From: Deltaproteobacteria bacterium | Lineage (GTDB): Bacteria > Desulfobacterota > Desulfarculia > Adiutricales > Adiutricaceae | Direction: 5' to 3' | Length of the DNA: 10,339 nt | Assembly (NCBI GenBank): GCA_031267005.1 | Contig: JAIRZX010000413.1 | Span: forward strand, 1-10,339 | Shown here: piece after piece, positions 1-7,500 of the stretch | How the letters are laid out: the number at the start of each line of letters is the position of its first letter | How positions within the stretch are numbered: position 1 is the first letter of the stretch | Made by a program: the position numbers and the translations under genes | The notes under the pieces: generated by a model | What the model saw: the letters and a program-made list of their open reading frames with translations, nothing else | Databases searched by the model: none | What the model was told of the DNA's origin: nothing

Positions 1-298
1 CGTTCCACGGCGCCTCTCCGGAGCGGGGCCAGGCCTGGCCCCCCTTGCCGCCGCCCCCCCCGGCGCCCGCCTGCCGGGCCCTGAAAGTCGCCCTCGCCCC
101 TGAAAGCTCGCCCGGATCGACAGGCCCGCCCCCCCGGGCCCCTTTGCCCCCTCCCGCCCCCTTCCTGGCCAGGAAGGCGACGTCGACGCGGTAAAGCCGG
201 TTCAGGCCGGAATCCCCCCCGAAAGCCAGCACGTGGCACTCCAGATCCCCAATCGAAGCGAATTCCAAGGTGAATTCGGCGCGTCCAGCCTCGCTCAT
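1..298 (-). CDS. vgrG: VgrG-like T6SS spike protein, third paralogue (N-terminal part, runs off left edge)
   Basis: The minus-strand frame is open from an ATG at 298 to the window edge, giving 99 codons. The product starts MSEAGRAEFTLEF and continues LECHVLAF...GLNRLYRVDV. This aligns with the start of the VgrG at 4510-7854 (MSETGRVEFSFEL, LEFHVLGF, SLNGLYGFSI) and with the VgrG at 602-4273 (LECRVAGF, ALNSLYRADV). That segment is the first beta-barrel strand set of the phage gp27/GpD-like domain of VgrG. Two Gly-rich loops follow (about residues 47-57 and 75-86), at the position where the paralogues also carry Gly-rich loops. The start at 298 is preferred because the MSE-x-GR opening is conserved and because the purine-rich run GGGGGAAAGGG lies directly upstream. 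An in-frame ATG at 397 would add 33 basic residues. Only the N-terminus is visible, so the full length and tail are unknown. Confidence 0.85.
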   Translation of the reverse strand, partial: MSEAGRAEFTLEFASIGDLECHVLAFGGDSGLNRLYRVDVAFLARKGAGGGKGARGGGPVDPGELSGARATFRARQAGAGGGGGKGGQAWPRSGEAPWN

Positions 299-397
299 CC
301 CTTTCCCCCGTTTCCCGCGTTTCGAGTGCCGGCCGCGCTTGCCGCGCTCCCCATGCTTGCCGTGCTTCCCGTGTTTCTCATGCTTCCCTTGTTTCAT
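299..397 (-). repeat. Lys/His/Gly-coding 9-nt repeat ahead of the third vgrG
   Basis: Directly upstream of and in frame with the third vgrG, the minus strand reads as a 33-codon basic stretch starting at an ATG (397). It contains repeated HGK units (GKHEKHGKHGKHG) and then RGK units (KRGKRGKG). At the DNA level this is an imperfect 9-nt repeat such as CACGGGAAG / CACGGCAAG / CATGGGGAG. It may be a real N-terminal extension of the third VgrG or merely a repetitive, purine-rich leader containing its ribosome-binding site. No strong Shine-Dalgarno sequence precedes the 397 ATG (GGGAAAAGCGTG is the nearest purine run). The later start is therefore favoured. Confidence 0.5.
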
Positions 398-497
398 CAC
401 GCTTTTCCCAGCGCCGGACGACGGGGCTTTACCGTCTGCCGGGCTACCCCCGCCAGGCTGCCGGATCCGCTTGGGGCCGGGTCCGGATCCCCCTTTG

Positions 498-611
498 CCC
501 GCCGTGCGGCCCCGGCCCCTCCGGACCCCCCGCTTCCCGCCGTGCGGCCCCGGCCCCTCCGGACTACCCGCTTCCCGACGGGCCGCCCCGGGCCTCTCCG
601 GCTACAGCTGG
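498..611. repeat. 38-bp tandem repeat, three copies, overlapping the vgrG stop codon
   Basis: Three consecutive 38-bp units begin at 498, 536 and 574, each opening with CCCGcCGtGCGGCCCCGGCC (the last is degenerate, CCCGACGGGCCGCCCC). The first two units differ at only two positions, in the segment after CTCCGGAC. The third is more diverged and runs into the end of the VgrG gene, so the TAG stop at 602-604 lies inside it. The array looks like recent local duplication at the 3' end of the gene. No function can be read from it. Confidence 0.7.
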
Positions 612-3600
612 TAGCACTTGGAAAAGAACCCGATGCACATACCGTGGCTTAACTCCAGGTCGGTAGCGGACAACTTCACCTGCGCCGTGCCGCTCTCCAG
701 CTTGAACTCGCTTTCCGCGCCGACGGACACGTCCCCCGCGCTGGTGACGGAAAGCTTGTCCTTGTCGCCGGAAGCGAGATCGATAGCCCCCTCTTTCAAG
801 ACGAGCTTCAAATCCGCCGCCGCCGAGAGCCTCGCCCCCTCCCCCTCGGACAGGACCAGACCCCGGTCCTTGGCGTCCTGGACCAGGCTCGCGTCCGAGG
901 AGAGCTGGGCCCGCCTGCCCCCGTCCTTCCACTTCTCCGGCTTCGCCTCCTCCGTGCCGTGGGGGCCGTGGAGCAAAACGACCGCCCCCGAACCGCTGAA
1001 AGCGCAGAGCCTCGCCGTCGGCGGCCCGGGAGGGGGAAGCGGCGCGGGGGGAGGGGGAGGGGGGGCTGCGGGGGCCGCCCCCGGAGCCGGGGACGGCGGC
1101 CCCGAAGCCGCCGCGAGGGACGCCTGCATGGCCAGAAGCGCCGGGTCGGTTATGGGGACCGCGACCGGCGGGGCGGGAGGCGGCGCGAGGGGCGCCACGG
1201 CGTCGCCCGGGGCCGGTTCCGCCGGGGAGCATTCGATCGAGACGCCGCGGGCGAGCGGCGGCCCCGACTTGAGCCAGAGCATGCCGCCCAAGGCCTTGTC
1301 GGTCCCGCGCGAGGTTCCGGCGGGCTTGGGGGCGACGTTTCCGCCGGTAGCTATCCGGACCGTGCCGGGGCTCTTCAGGCTCACGAGATCGCCCGCCGCG
1401 AAGGTCGCCTGCCTCGAAAGGACCCGGACGACTTTACCTATGAGGAGCACGGCGTTTCCTTCCGCGAAGGAGGAAGGGGGCGTCCCGTCCTCGCCCGCCA
1501 CGAGGCTCTTGGCCGCGGCCGAGTCCCTCACGGCTTTCTGGCGCAGATCGTCGCCCAGCCTTTTCGCGGCGGACTCCAGCACCAGCGGCCCCCCCGAACT
1601 CAAGGCCCCGAAACCCTCGGAGAGGATCGAAACGTAAGAATCCTTGTTTTCGATCGAGACGCCCTCCACCTCCCCCTTCGATCCCGCGAGCTGGCGGATA
1701 AGCTCGACCGTCACTACCACGTCCAGGAGCACCTGGGCGGCGGCCGCGCCAGCCGCCCTCGCCTGCACGGGCCGTTTCGCCGGCGGGGCCTCCTCCCCCG
1801 GGTCGCCGCCGTCGCCCCCGTCGTCGTCTTCCCCGTCGCCGCCGACACCTTCGATTACGCCGCCCCCCCGGACGGCGACTACGGCGTCCCTCGCGGGCTT
1901 CATCAGCATGATGAAGCCCAGGAGCAGCGCCTTCCATATGGACGAGCTTACGTCCGCGGTGCTCCTCCATACCGCGGAGGCCCCGTCGGAGTCGGCGGTA
2001 AGAGAAAACACGTTGCTGTCGGGCGTCCCCAGCCCCTGCGCCAGGGCCAGCGCCTCCCGCTCCTTGCGGTCCATTCCCTCCTTCGCGTGCTGGATAATGA
2101 GCTTCACGGGCGCCGTGGCCGCCTCGGCCACGGCCGCCGCGTCCGAGACGGCGGCGGACGGCCCCGCGCCGCCGCCCGCCAGGGACGAAACGTCGGAAAC
2201 CAGCCCCAGCGACTGGCGCGCGGCCGCCATGACGGTCATGAGATTATTGGTCCAGCCCTCGGCGGCCTTGATCTTGTACTGGAACCCCGCCCCGCAGGCC
2301 CCGCAGAAGACGGCCGTCAACGACCTCAAGGTGCTCTCGGTATAGATGGTGTCGGCATGCATCTCGGCGGACGTGGGCGATCCCGACGAGAGTCCCAGGT
2401 GCCCTCGGCCCGACCCGGCGCTCAACACGGCCGCCCGGGAGTCGCCCTTCTCGCGGAACACGAGCGAGCTCCCGCCGCGGGAACCCAGCCCGGAGCCGTG
2501 CGGGCTCGCGGAGTTCACCAGGCTGCCGGTCTCGGAGTTCGCCACGGCCCCGGCTATGACCGGCCGGTCCGGGTCCCCGTCGGAGAAGCTCACCAGCACC
2601 TCGCAGCCGGGGGTGAGGGGAAAGCACTGGCCGTAGCCCGCCCCGGCGTAGGGCTGGGCCATGCGCAGCCACGGGCTCGCCTTGCCCCGGCCCCTGCCGG
2701 AGAGATCGGACGGGAAGAGGACCTTGTAGCGGCCCCAAGAGTCCATTTCGGGCGTCTCGCCCGACCCGGCCCCGTCTATCCACGCGTTAACGACCCCCGG
2801 AACCTTGGGTTTCGGGGTGACTCGGGAAGGACGGTAGCGCCGCTCCATCCGCCCCATCACTACCCGGTGCCGGACCACGCCGTCGCCGAGCCCTGCTGGC
2901 AAGCCGCCCCCGGACCCCGGCGCTTCCCCGAGCCAGGCCGCGATGGCCCCGGCCTCCCCGCCCGGGCCGGATCCCGAACCTGAGCCCGGGCCGGATCCCG
3001 AACCTGAGCCTGAGCCGGATCCCGAACCTGAGCCGGGGCCGGATCCCGAACCTGAGCCGGGGCCCGAACCCGGACCGTATCCCGAACCCGAGCCCGGGCC
3101 GGATCCCGAATCCGTCCCCGATCCCCCTCCAAAACCCAGGAGTTCGCTTAACCCTGCCTCCTGTACCCCGTAGCTCTCCACGGCCGCTACCAGGTAGCGC
3201 CCGTCCAACGCCTCGGATCGGGAGTTCGCGACCGTTACCGCCACCCCCGGGCGGAGGCCCGGAAGGTGCGAGTACCCCGCAAGCAGATCGCTCCCCCAGA
3301 GTTCGGCGTCCCGGAGTATGCCCGCCAGCCGCTTGCCCTCGGCCACGGTATCGAAGTTCTCGCCGTAGAGGTACGTTTCGCCCCGCCCGCAGCCTGCCAC
3401 GGCAAGCTTGACCTCCAAAGGCCTTCCCGGGCGCTTCCAGTCGTAGTCCCTTAGGCGCACCGAGGCCTTGGGGACGCGGAACTCCCGCTCGGGGGAATAT
3501 AAGGCGCCCGCGGCGCCGCCCTCCAATCCGGAGGAGCCGGCGCGGGCGTCCAGGACCGCCTCGCCGACCCCGTCCGAAAGCGACGGGAAGCCGGCGTTGG

Positions 3601-4273
3601 AGTCGGTGAAGACCGCCACCTCGCGATCGCCCGTCATGTCGAACGAGAGCGCTATGCCCTCGCGCTCGAGGGTCCTCAGGACGAACGAGAGCAAATCCTC
3701 GCCCCTCTGGAACTGCAGCTCCCGCTTTGGGTATCCCTGCTGCTCCAAATCGAAGCGGAAGCTGTGGTAGTCCTGCCCCCCCGCCGCGAGGCTGTCGCGC
3801 ACGGCGTCCGTCGACGACGAGTCCAAGTGGAGCCTCGAGCGGATCTGCCCCGCGAGCTGCGCCATCGCCGGCTCGATGCAGATTTCGCAAGCGACCCAGC
3901 CCCCGAAACGGGAGCGTTCGGCGAATCGGGTGATCCTGCCGGGCCACCGCCCCTCGTCGGCGGAGGGCCCGGCGGAGCTTTTCCCGCCCTTAGCCCTTCC
4001 CGAACCGCCCCCCCCGCCCGCCGCCCGGGCCGAACCCCCGGGGCGGGAGCCGCGATCTCCGCCGTAGGGGCCGCGCACCGAAAGCGCGGCGTCGCATCCC
4101 AAAACCCCCCGCGGGCCGAGGCTGTCCAGATCGCCTGCCGCTATCAGGCACCTTACGTCCGCGCGGTAAAGGGAGTTCAAGGCGCCGCGGACGGCGAACC
4201 CGGCCACGCGGCACTCCAGATCGTCGCGGCCCGCTACCTTCATCGTGAATGCCGACCCCTGAGGCTGGCCCAT
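602..4273 (-). CDS. vgrG: VgrG-type T6SS spike protein with Gly-Ser repeat linker and extended C-terminal tail (1,223 aa)
   Basis: VgrG trimers form the spike at the tip of the Hcp tube and are fired into target cells. Residues about 8-380 match the gp27/GpD-like base (LNSLYRADV, IRSRLHLDSSS, YPKRELQFQRGEDLLSFVLR, LRDYDW, TYLYGENF). Residues about 383-438 are a (GSGSGPGS)n linker. Residues about 489-592 are the gp5 OB-fold with the VgrG signatures WGRYKVLFP, SPWLRMAQPYAGAGYGQ and DGDPDRPVIAGAV. The remaining ~630 residues are far longer than a usual beta-helix. They include hydrophobic stretches (about 651-668, 779-802, 838-864), an acidic linker (811-829), a Pro-rich insert (1018-1087) and beta-like segments (GPLVLES, VLLHGPHG), ending in ...CIGFFSKCYQL. 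ATG 4273 is chosen because AGGGAGGG lies just upstream and the paralogue alignment reaches it. No catalytic effector motif was recognised. It is the middle of three tandem vgrG genes. The VgrG identity is firm, but the tail function is unknown. Confidence 0.93.
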   Translation of the reverse strand: MGQPQGSAFTMKVAGRDDLECRVAGFAVRGALNSLYRADVRCLIAAGDLDSLGPRGVLGCDAALSVRGPYGGDRGSRPGGSARAAGGGGGSGRAKGGKSSAGPSADEGRWPGRITRFAERSRFGGWVACEICIEPAMAQLAGQIRSRLHLDSSSTDAVRDSLAAGGQDYHSFRFDLEQQGYPKRELQFQRGEDLLSFVLRTLEREGIALSFDMTGDREVAVFTDSNAGFPSLSDGVGEAVLDARAGSSGLEGGAAGALYSPEREFRVPKASVRLRDYDWKRPGRPLEVKLAVAGCGRGETYLYGENFDTVAEGKRLAGILRDAELWGSDLLAGYSHLPGLRPGVAVTVANSRSEALDGRYLVAAVESYGVQEAGLSELLGFGGGSGTDSGSGPGSGSGYGPGSGPGSGSGSGPGSGSGSGSGSGSGSGPGSGSGSGPGGEAGAIAAWLGEAPGSGGGLPAGLGDGVVRHRVVMGRMERRYRPSRVTPKPKVPGVVNAWIDGAGSGETPEMDSWGRYKVLFPSDLSGRGRGKASPWLRMAQPYAGAGYGQCFPLTPGCEVLVSFSDGDPDRPVIAGAVANSETGSLVNSASPHGSGLGSRGGSSLVFREKGDSRAAVLSAGSGRGHLGLSSGSPTSAEMHADTIYTESTLRSLTAVFCGACGAGFQYKIKAAEGWTNNLMTVMAAARQSLGLVSDVSSLAGGGAGPSAAVSDAAAVAEAATAPVKLIIQHAKEGMDRKEREALALAQGLGTPDSNVFSLTADSDGASAVWRSTADVSSSIWKALLLGFIMLMKPARDAVVAVRGGGVIEGVGGDGEDDDGGDGGDPGEEAPPAKRPVQARAAGAAAAQVLLDVVVTVELIRQLAGSKGEVEGVSIENKDSYVSILSEGFGALSSGGPLVLESAAKRLGDDLRQKAVRDSAAAKSLVAGEDGTPPSSFAEGNAVLLIGKVVRVLSRQATFAAGDLVSLKSPGTVRIATGGNVAPKPAGTSRGTDKALGGMLWLKSGPPLARGVSIECSPAEPAPGDAVAPLAPPPAPPVAVPITDPALLAMQASLAAASGPPSPAPGAAPAAPPPPPPAPLPPPGPPTARLCAFSGSGAVVLLHGPHGTEEAKPEKWKDGGRRAQLSSDASLVQDAKDRGLVLSEGEGARLSAAADLKLVLKEGAIDLASGDKDKLSVTSAGDVSVGAESEFKLESGTAQVKLSATDLELSHGMCIGFFSKCYQL
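2967..3130. repeat. 24-bp tandem repeat coding a Gly-Ser-Pro linker inside vgrG
   Basis: The unit ccggatcccgaacctgagcc(cggg) starts at 2967, 2991, 3015 and 3039. After a partial break it continues more degenerately to about 3130. On the coding strand each unit gives eight residues of Gly-Ser/Gly-Pro dipeptides. The array separates the gp27-like base from the gp5-like OB-fold. The VgrG at 4510-7854 has only a non-repetitive Gly/Ala/Pro-rich linker at the same place (residues about 370-416). The unit length is a multiple of three, so copy-number changes would keep the frame and vary the linker length. Confidence 0.85.
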
Positions 4274-4509
4274 GGCGCCCTCCCTGCCGTTCCCGATCTT
4301 TGACCGGATCCTGCCCTAAACCTGTCCCGCCCTGGGCCGGTCGCCCCGCGGGCCCCGCCTTGCCCCCGCCCGGCCCTTGACGGGCCTTGCCGGTCCCCCG
4401 AAAGCCCCCGCCCCGTCCCCGCCGGAACCTTGCCAGCCCCTGCCCCGCCCTTCCCCGGTCCCGGTCCTTGCCCGCACGGGTACCGGCCGCGGCCCGCCCC
4501 GGCAAATCC
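4274..4509 (-). other. Gap between tandem vgrG genes with G-quadruplex-type G-runs
   Basis: No gene is seen in this 236-bp gap, which is strongly G-rich on the transcribed-sense (minus) strand. Two stretches meet the four-G-run pattern of G-quadruplexes: 4395-4420 (runs of 5, 5, 4 and 4 with loops of 5, 1 and 2 nt) and 4437-4456 (runs of 4, 4, 3 and 4 with loops of 2, 1 and 2 nt). No U-tract terminator or -35/-10 promoter pair could be found. The two vgrG genes are therefore probably cotranscribed across it. Folding is inferred from the pattern only. Confidence 0.45.
4279..4283 (-). promoter_or_regulatory. Shine-Dalgarno sequence of the vgrG at 602-4273
   Basis: The minus strand reads AGGGAGGG (4285-4278) followed by GCGCC-type spacer and ATG. 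The GGAGG core ends 5 nt before the ATG at 4273. This supports 4273 over the internal in-frame ATG at 4243, which has no comparable purine run at the right distance. Confidence 0.7.
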
Positions 4510-7500
4510 CTACCCCAAGATCGTCATCTTGGCGTTTAATGCCAGCTGCCCCTGGCTCTTCAAGTCCAAACCGTCGGCGGCCATGATGATTTTCGAAGCG
4601 TTGCCCCCCGTCACTTCAAGCCCCGCGTTTCCAGCGAGGCTGAACTTTCCGTTGCCCAGGGTCATGGAGCAGGAGCCGTCTTTGCGCAGCGCGGCCTCCC
4701 CGTTCGCGAGCTTGACGCTCATGCCGTTCGCGTCGGTCAGTTCGGCGCCGCCGCCCTCGCTCAGCTTGAGCATATGGTCCTTGTCGTTTTGGATAAGCGC
4801 CCCGTTCGGGGAAAGCTCGAGCCTGCGGCCTCCCTGGGAGCCTCCGTTCGCTTCCGCCTTCGCGCCCTGGTGGGGCCCGTGGAGCAGGAGCACCGCGCCC
4901 TCCCGGTCCAGGCAGCACATCCGGGCTACAGAGCCGTCCTGGATCGCCTCGAGCGAAATCCCGCTGTCGAAAGCGGCGGGGGCGTCGAGGGTCTTCGCCT
5001 CGGCCGACGCGTTCTCCAGGGCGCTCTTCGCCGCTTCGGGGGCGGCGTACGCGGGCACGGCCCCTGAGGCTATGCGGATCTTCCGCGCGCTCTTGACCGC
5101 TACCTCCTTGGCCGCCCCCAGGCTGACCGTCTCCCCCATGGACCGAACGAGATCCCCGCGGAGGAGCACCGCGTTCTGCGCGGAGAAGGCGCCCGGCCCG
5201 CTCTTCCCGTTTTCGTCCGAGGCGAGCCTGGAGAGATCGCCTATGCCCCGGGCGGTCTCGTGGACCATGTCTTCCCCGAGCCTGGCTTTCCCGCCCGACT
5301 CCAGCACGAGGGGCCCTTTCGCCGACAGCGCCCCGAAGGTGTCGGCCAGGATCGTCACGTAGGAGTCCCTGTTGTGGAGGTGGATCCCTTTCGGCTTCTT
5401 GCCCGAGGGGTTCCCGAAGGAATTGGCCATCTTAACCAAAAGCACTATTTCCAGAAGGGTGGCGGCCGCGCCCGATCCAGCCGCGCAGATCCTGTTGGAG
5501 AGCTTGACGGCGGGTTCCATCTCCTCGCCGTCCTCCTTCTCCTGGTCCGCGTCGGCGTCGTCGCCCGCCACGTAGCCGGCCGCCCCGGCCGCGGCGGAGC
5601 GGAGCGCGTTCATGACCATGACGAAGACCGTAAGGTTTTTCTGCCACCCGCCCTGCGAGAAGTCGCTGTTGGCCCTCCACGCCGACTGGCATCCTTCGGA
5701 GTCGCCCTCGACCGAGAAGAGCCCGTCGTCCGGCGGGCCCCGCCAGTCCGGATCCGCCGCGCTCAGGGCGGCCTGCTCTTTCCTCTTCTTGGACTCCAAG
5801 CACCACTGGATGAAACGCATCAAAGGCTGGACCGCGAAATCCGCCAGCGAGAAGGCGTTCGCGGCTATGTCGCAGGCCGTCCCGCTCGTTCCGGGCTTGT
5901 CCTTGGCGATGCCCGCGGCGACCGACGCGGCCTCCGCGGCCGATCTCACCGTGGAAGAGATTAAGGACACGGTCCTCGCCCAGGAGGCCGAGGCCCTCAC
6001 CTCGTGGAAGCCGCCGCTGGTGTTCGACCCCGAGAAGAAGTTCGCGCTGCCGTAGACGGCGTGGGTCGAGTCCACCACGTCCGCCGACACGTCCGCCACG
6101 GTGGGCGAGCCGGCCGTCAGCGTGACGGCCCCGCGCCCCGACCCCCCGGCCAAGGTCGCGCTCTGCTTGCCCGGAACCTCCCCGAAAACGAGCGAGCCGC
6201 CGCCCCTGGTGCCGATCCCCGAGGAGTTGGGGCACGCCGAGTTCACCAGGCTCCCGGTCTCGGCGTTGGGCACGGCCCCGGTTATGACCGGGCGGTCCGG
6301 ATCCCCGTCCGTGAAGGCCACCTGGACCTCGCAGCCAGGCGCCAGCGGAAAGTGCTGGCCGTAGCCCGCGCCCGTGTAGGGCTGGCTCATGCGGATCCAG
6401 GGGCTGGCCCGGCCGTTGGGCCTCCCGGAAATATCGAAGGGGAACAGGACCTTGTAGCGGCCCCAGGCGTCCATCTCCGGGGTCTCCCCGGACCCGGCCC
6501 CGTCTATCCAGGCCGTGACGGTCCCTTCCACCTTGGGCCTGGGGGTCGTCCTCGCCGGGCGGTACGGCAGATCCGCCCTCCCGAGGACCAGTCGGCACGC
6601 GAAGCCGTCCCCGGCGCCGGTTCCCCCGCCCGGCCCCTTTCCGGCGCCCCGGAGCCCTCCCGGACCCGCCGCCCGCCCCGCTCCCTGAACCTGGCCCGGC
6701 ACCCTCGCCCCGGCCGGAAACGCGCCCGGCGCCCGGACAGGGGCGATCGCGCCCAGATCAATTCCCAGCAGAGCCGAGACCCGCCCCGCCTGGCGGCCCG
6801 ACAACGCTTCGGAGGCTATGAGCCAGCTCCCGTCCAGCTTCCCTCCCATTGTCCCGGCGCTTCCCTTGAGCTTTACCGTCATCCCCGGCATGGCCCCCGG
6901 AAGCCGCGCGGACCCGCTCAGCGACTCCGAAGCCCAGAGCTCCTCGTCGCGGCGGATCCGGGCCAGGCGCCGCCCCTCCTCCGCGGTCCGGAAGTTCTCC
7001 CCGTACAGGTACAGTTCCCCCCTGCCCCGGGGATCTATCTCGCAGCCCGCCTCCAGACGGCGCGAGGGCCGCCGCCAGTCGTAGTCGCGGAGCTTAACGC
7101 TCTTTTTCGGAAGCCTCACCGTCCTCCTGGCCCCGTACAGCCGAGCGCCGCCGCCGGCGGCCGAGGTCCCCGTGACGCCGGAGACCTCCAGCTCTATCTC
7201 CCCGGCGCCGCCGTCCAGAAGCGGGGGAAAGCGGGAGTTCGAGTCGGTCACGACCGCCACGTCCCGCCCTCCGGACTGGTCGAAGCGAAGCCCTAACCCG
7301 TCCCGCTCCAGAGTACGCATCACGAATCCCAATAGGCACTCCCCGTACTGAAGCGCGAACTCCCGTTTCGGATACGCCGGGCCGTCCAGATCGAGCCTTA
7401 CGCCCCCCTTGTCCAATCCCCCGTAAAGGACGCTTTCCACCGCGGCGTCCGGGGAACTCTCGTCCAAGTGTATCCGGGTCTGGACCCTCCCGCGGAGCCG

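Noticed and set aside
959..2983. Long plus-strand open frame (674 codons) opposite the vgrG gene
   Set aside because: It is antisense to a well-supported VgrG and has Arg/Gly-rich composition typical of shadow frames in GC-rich DNA, with no recognisable motif.
6004..7296. Plus-strand open frame of 430 codons opposite the other vgrG
   Set aside because: It is the antisense shadow of the VgrG gene: Arg/Pro/Gly-dominated and without ribosome-binding site or family features.
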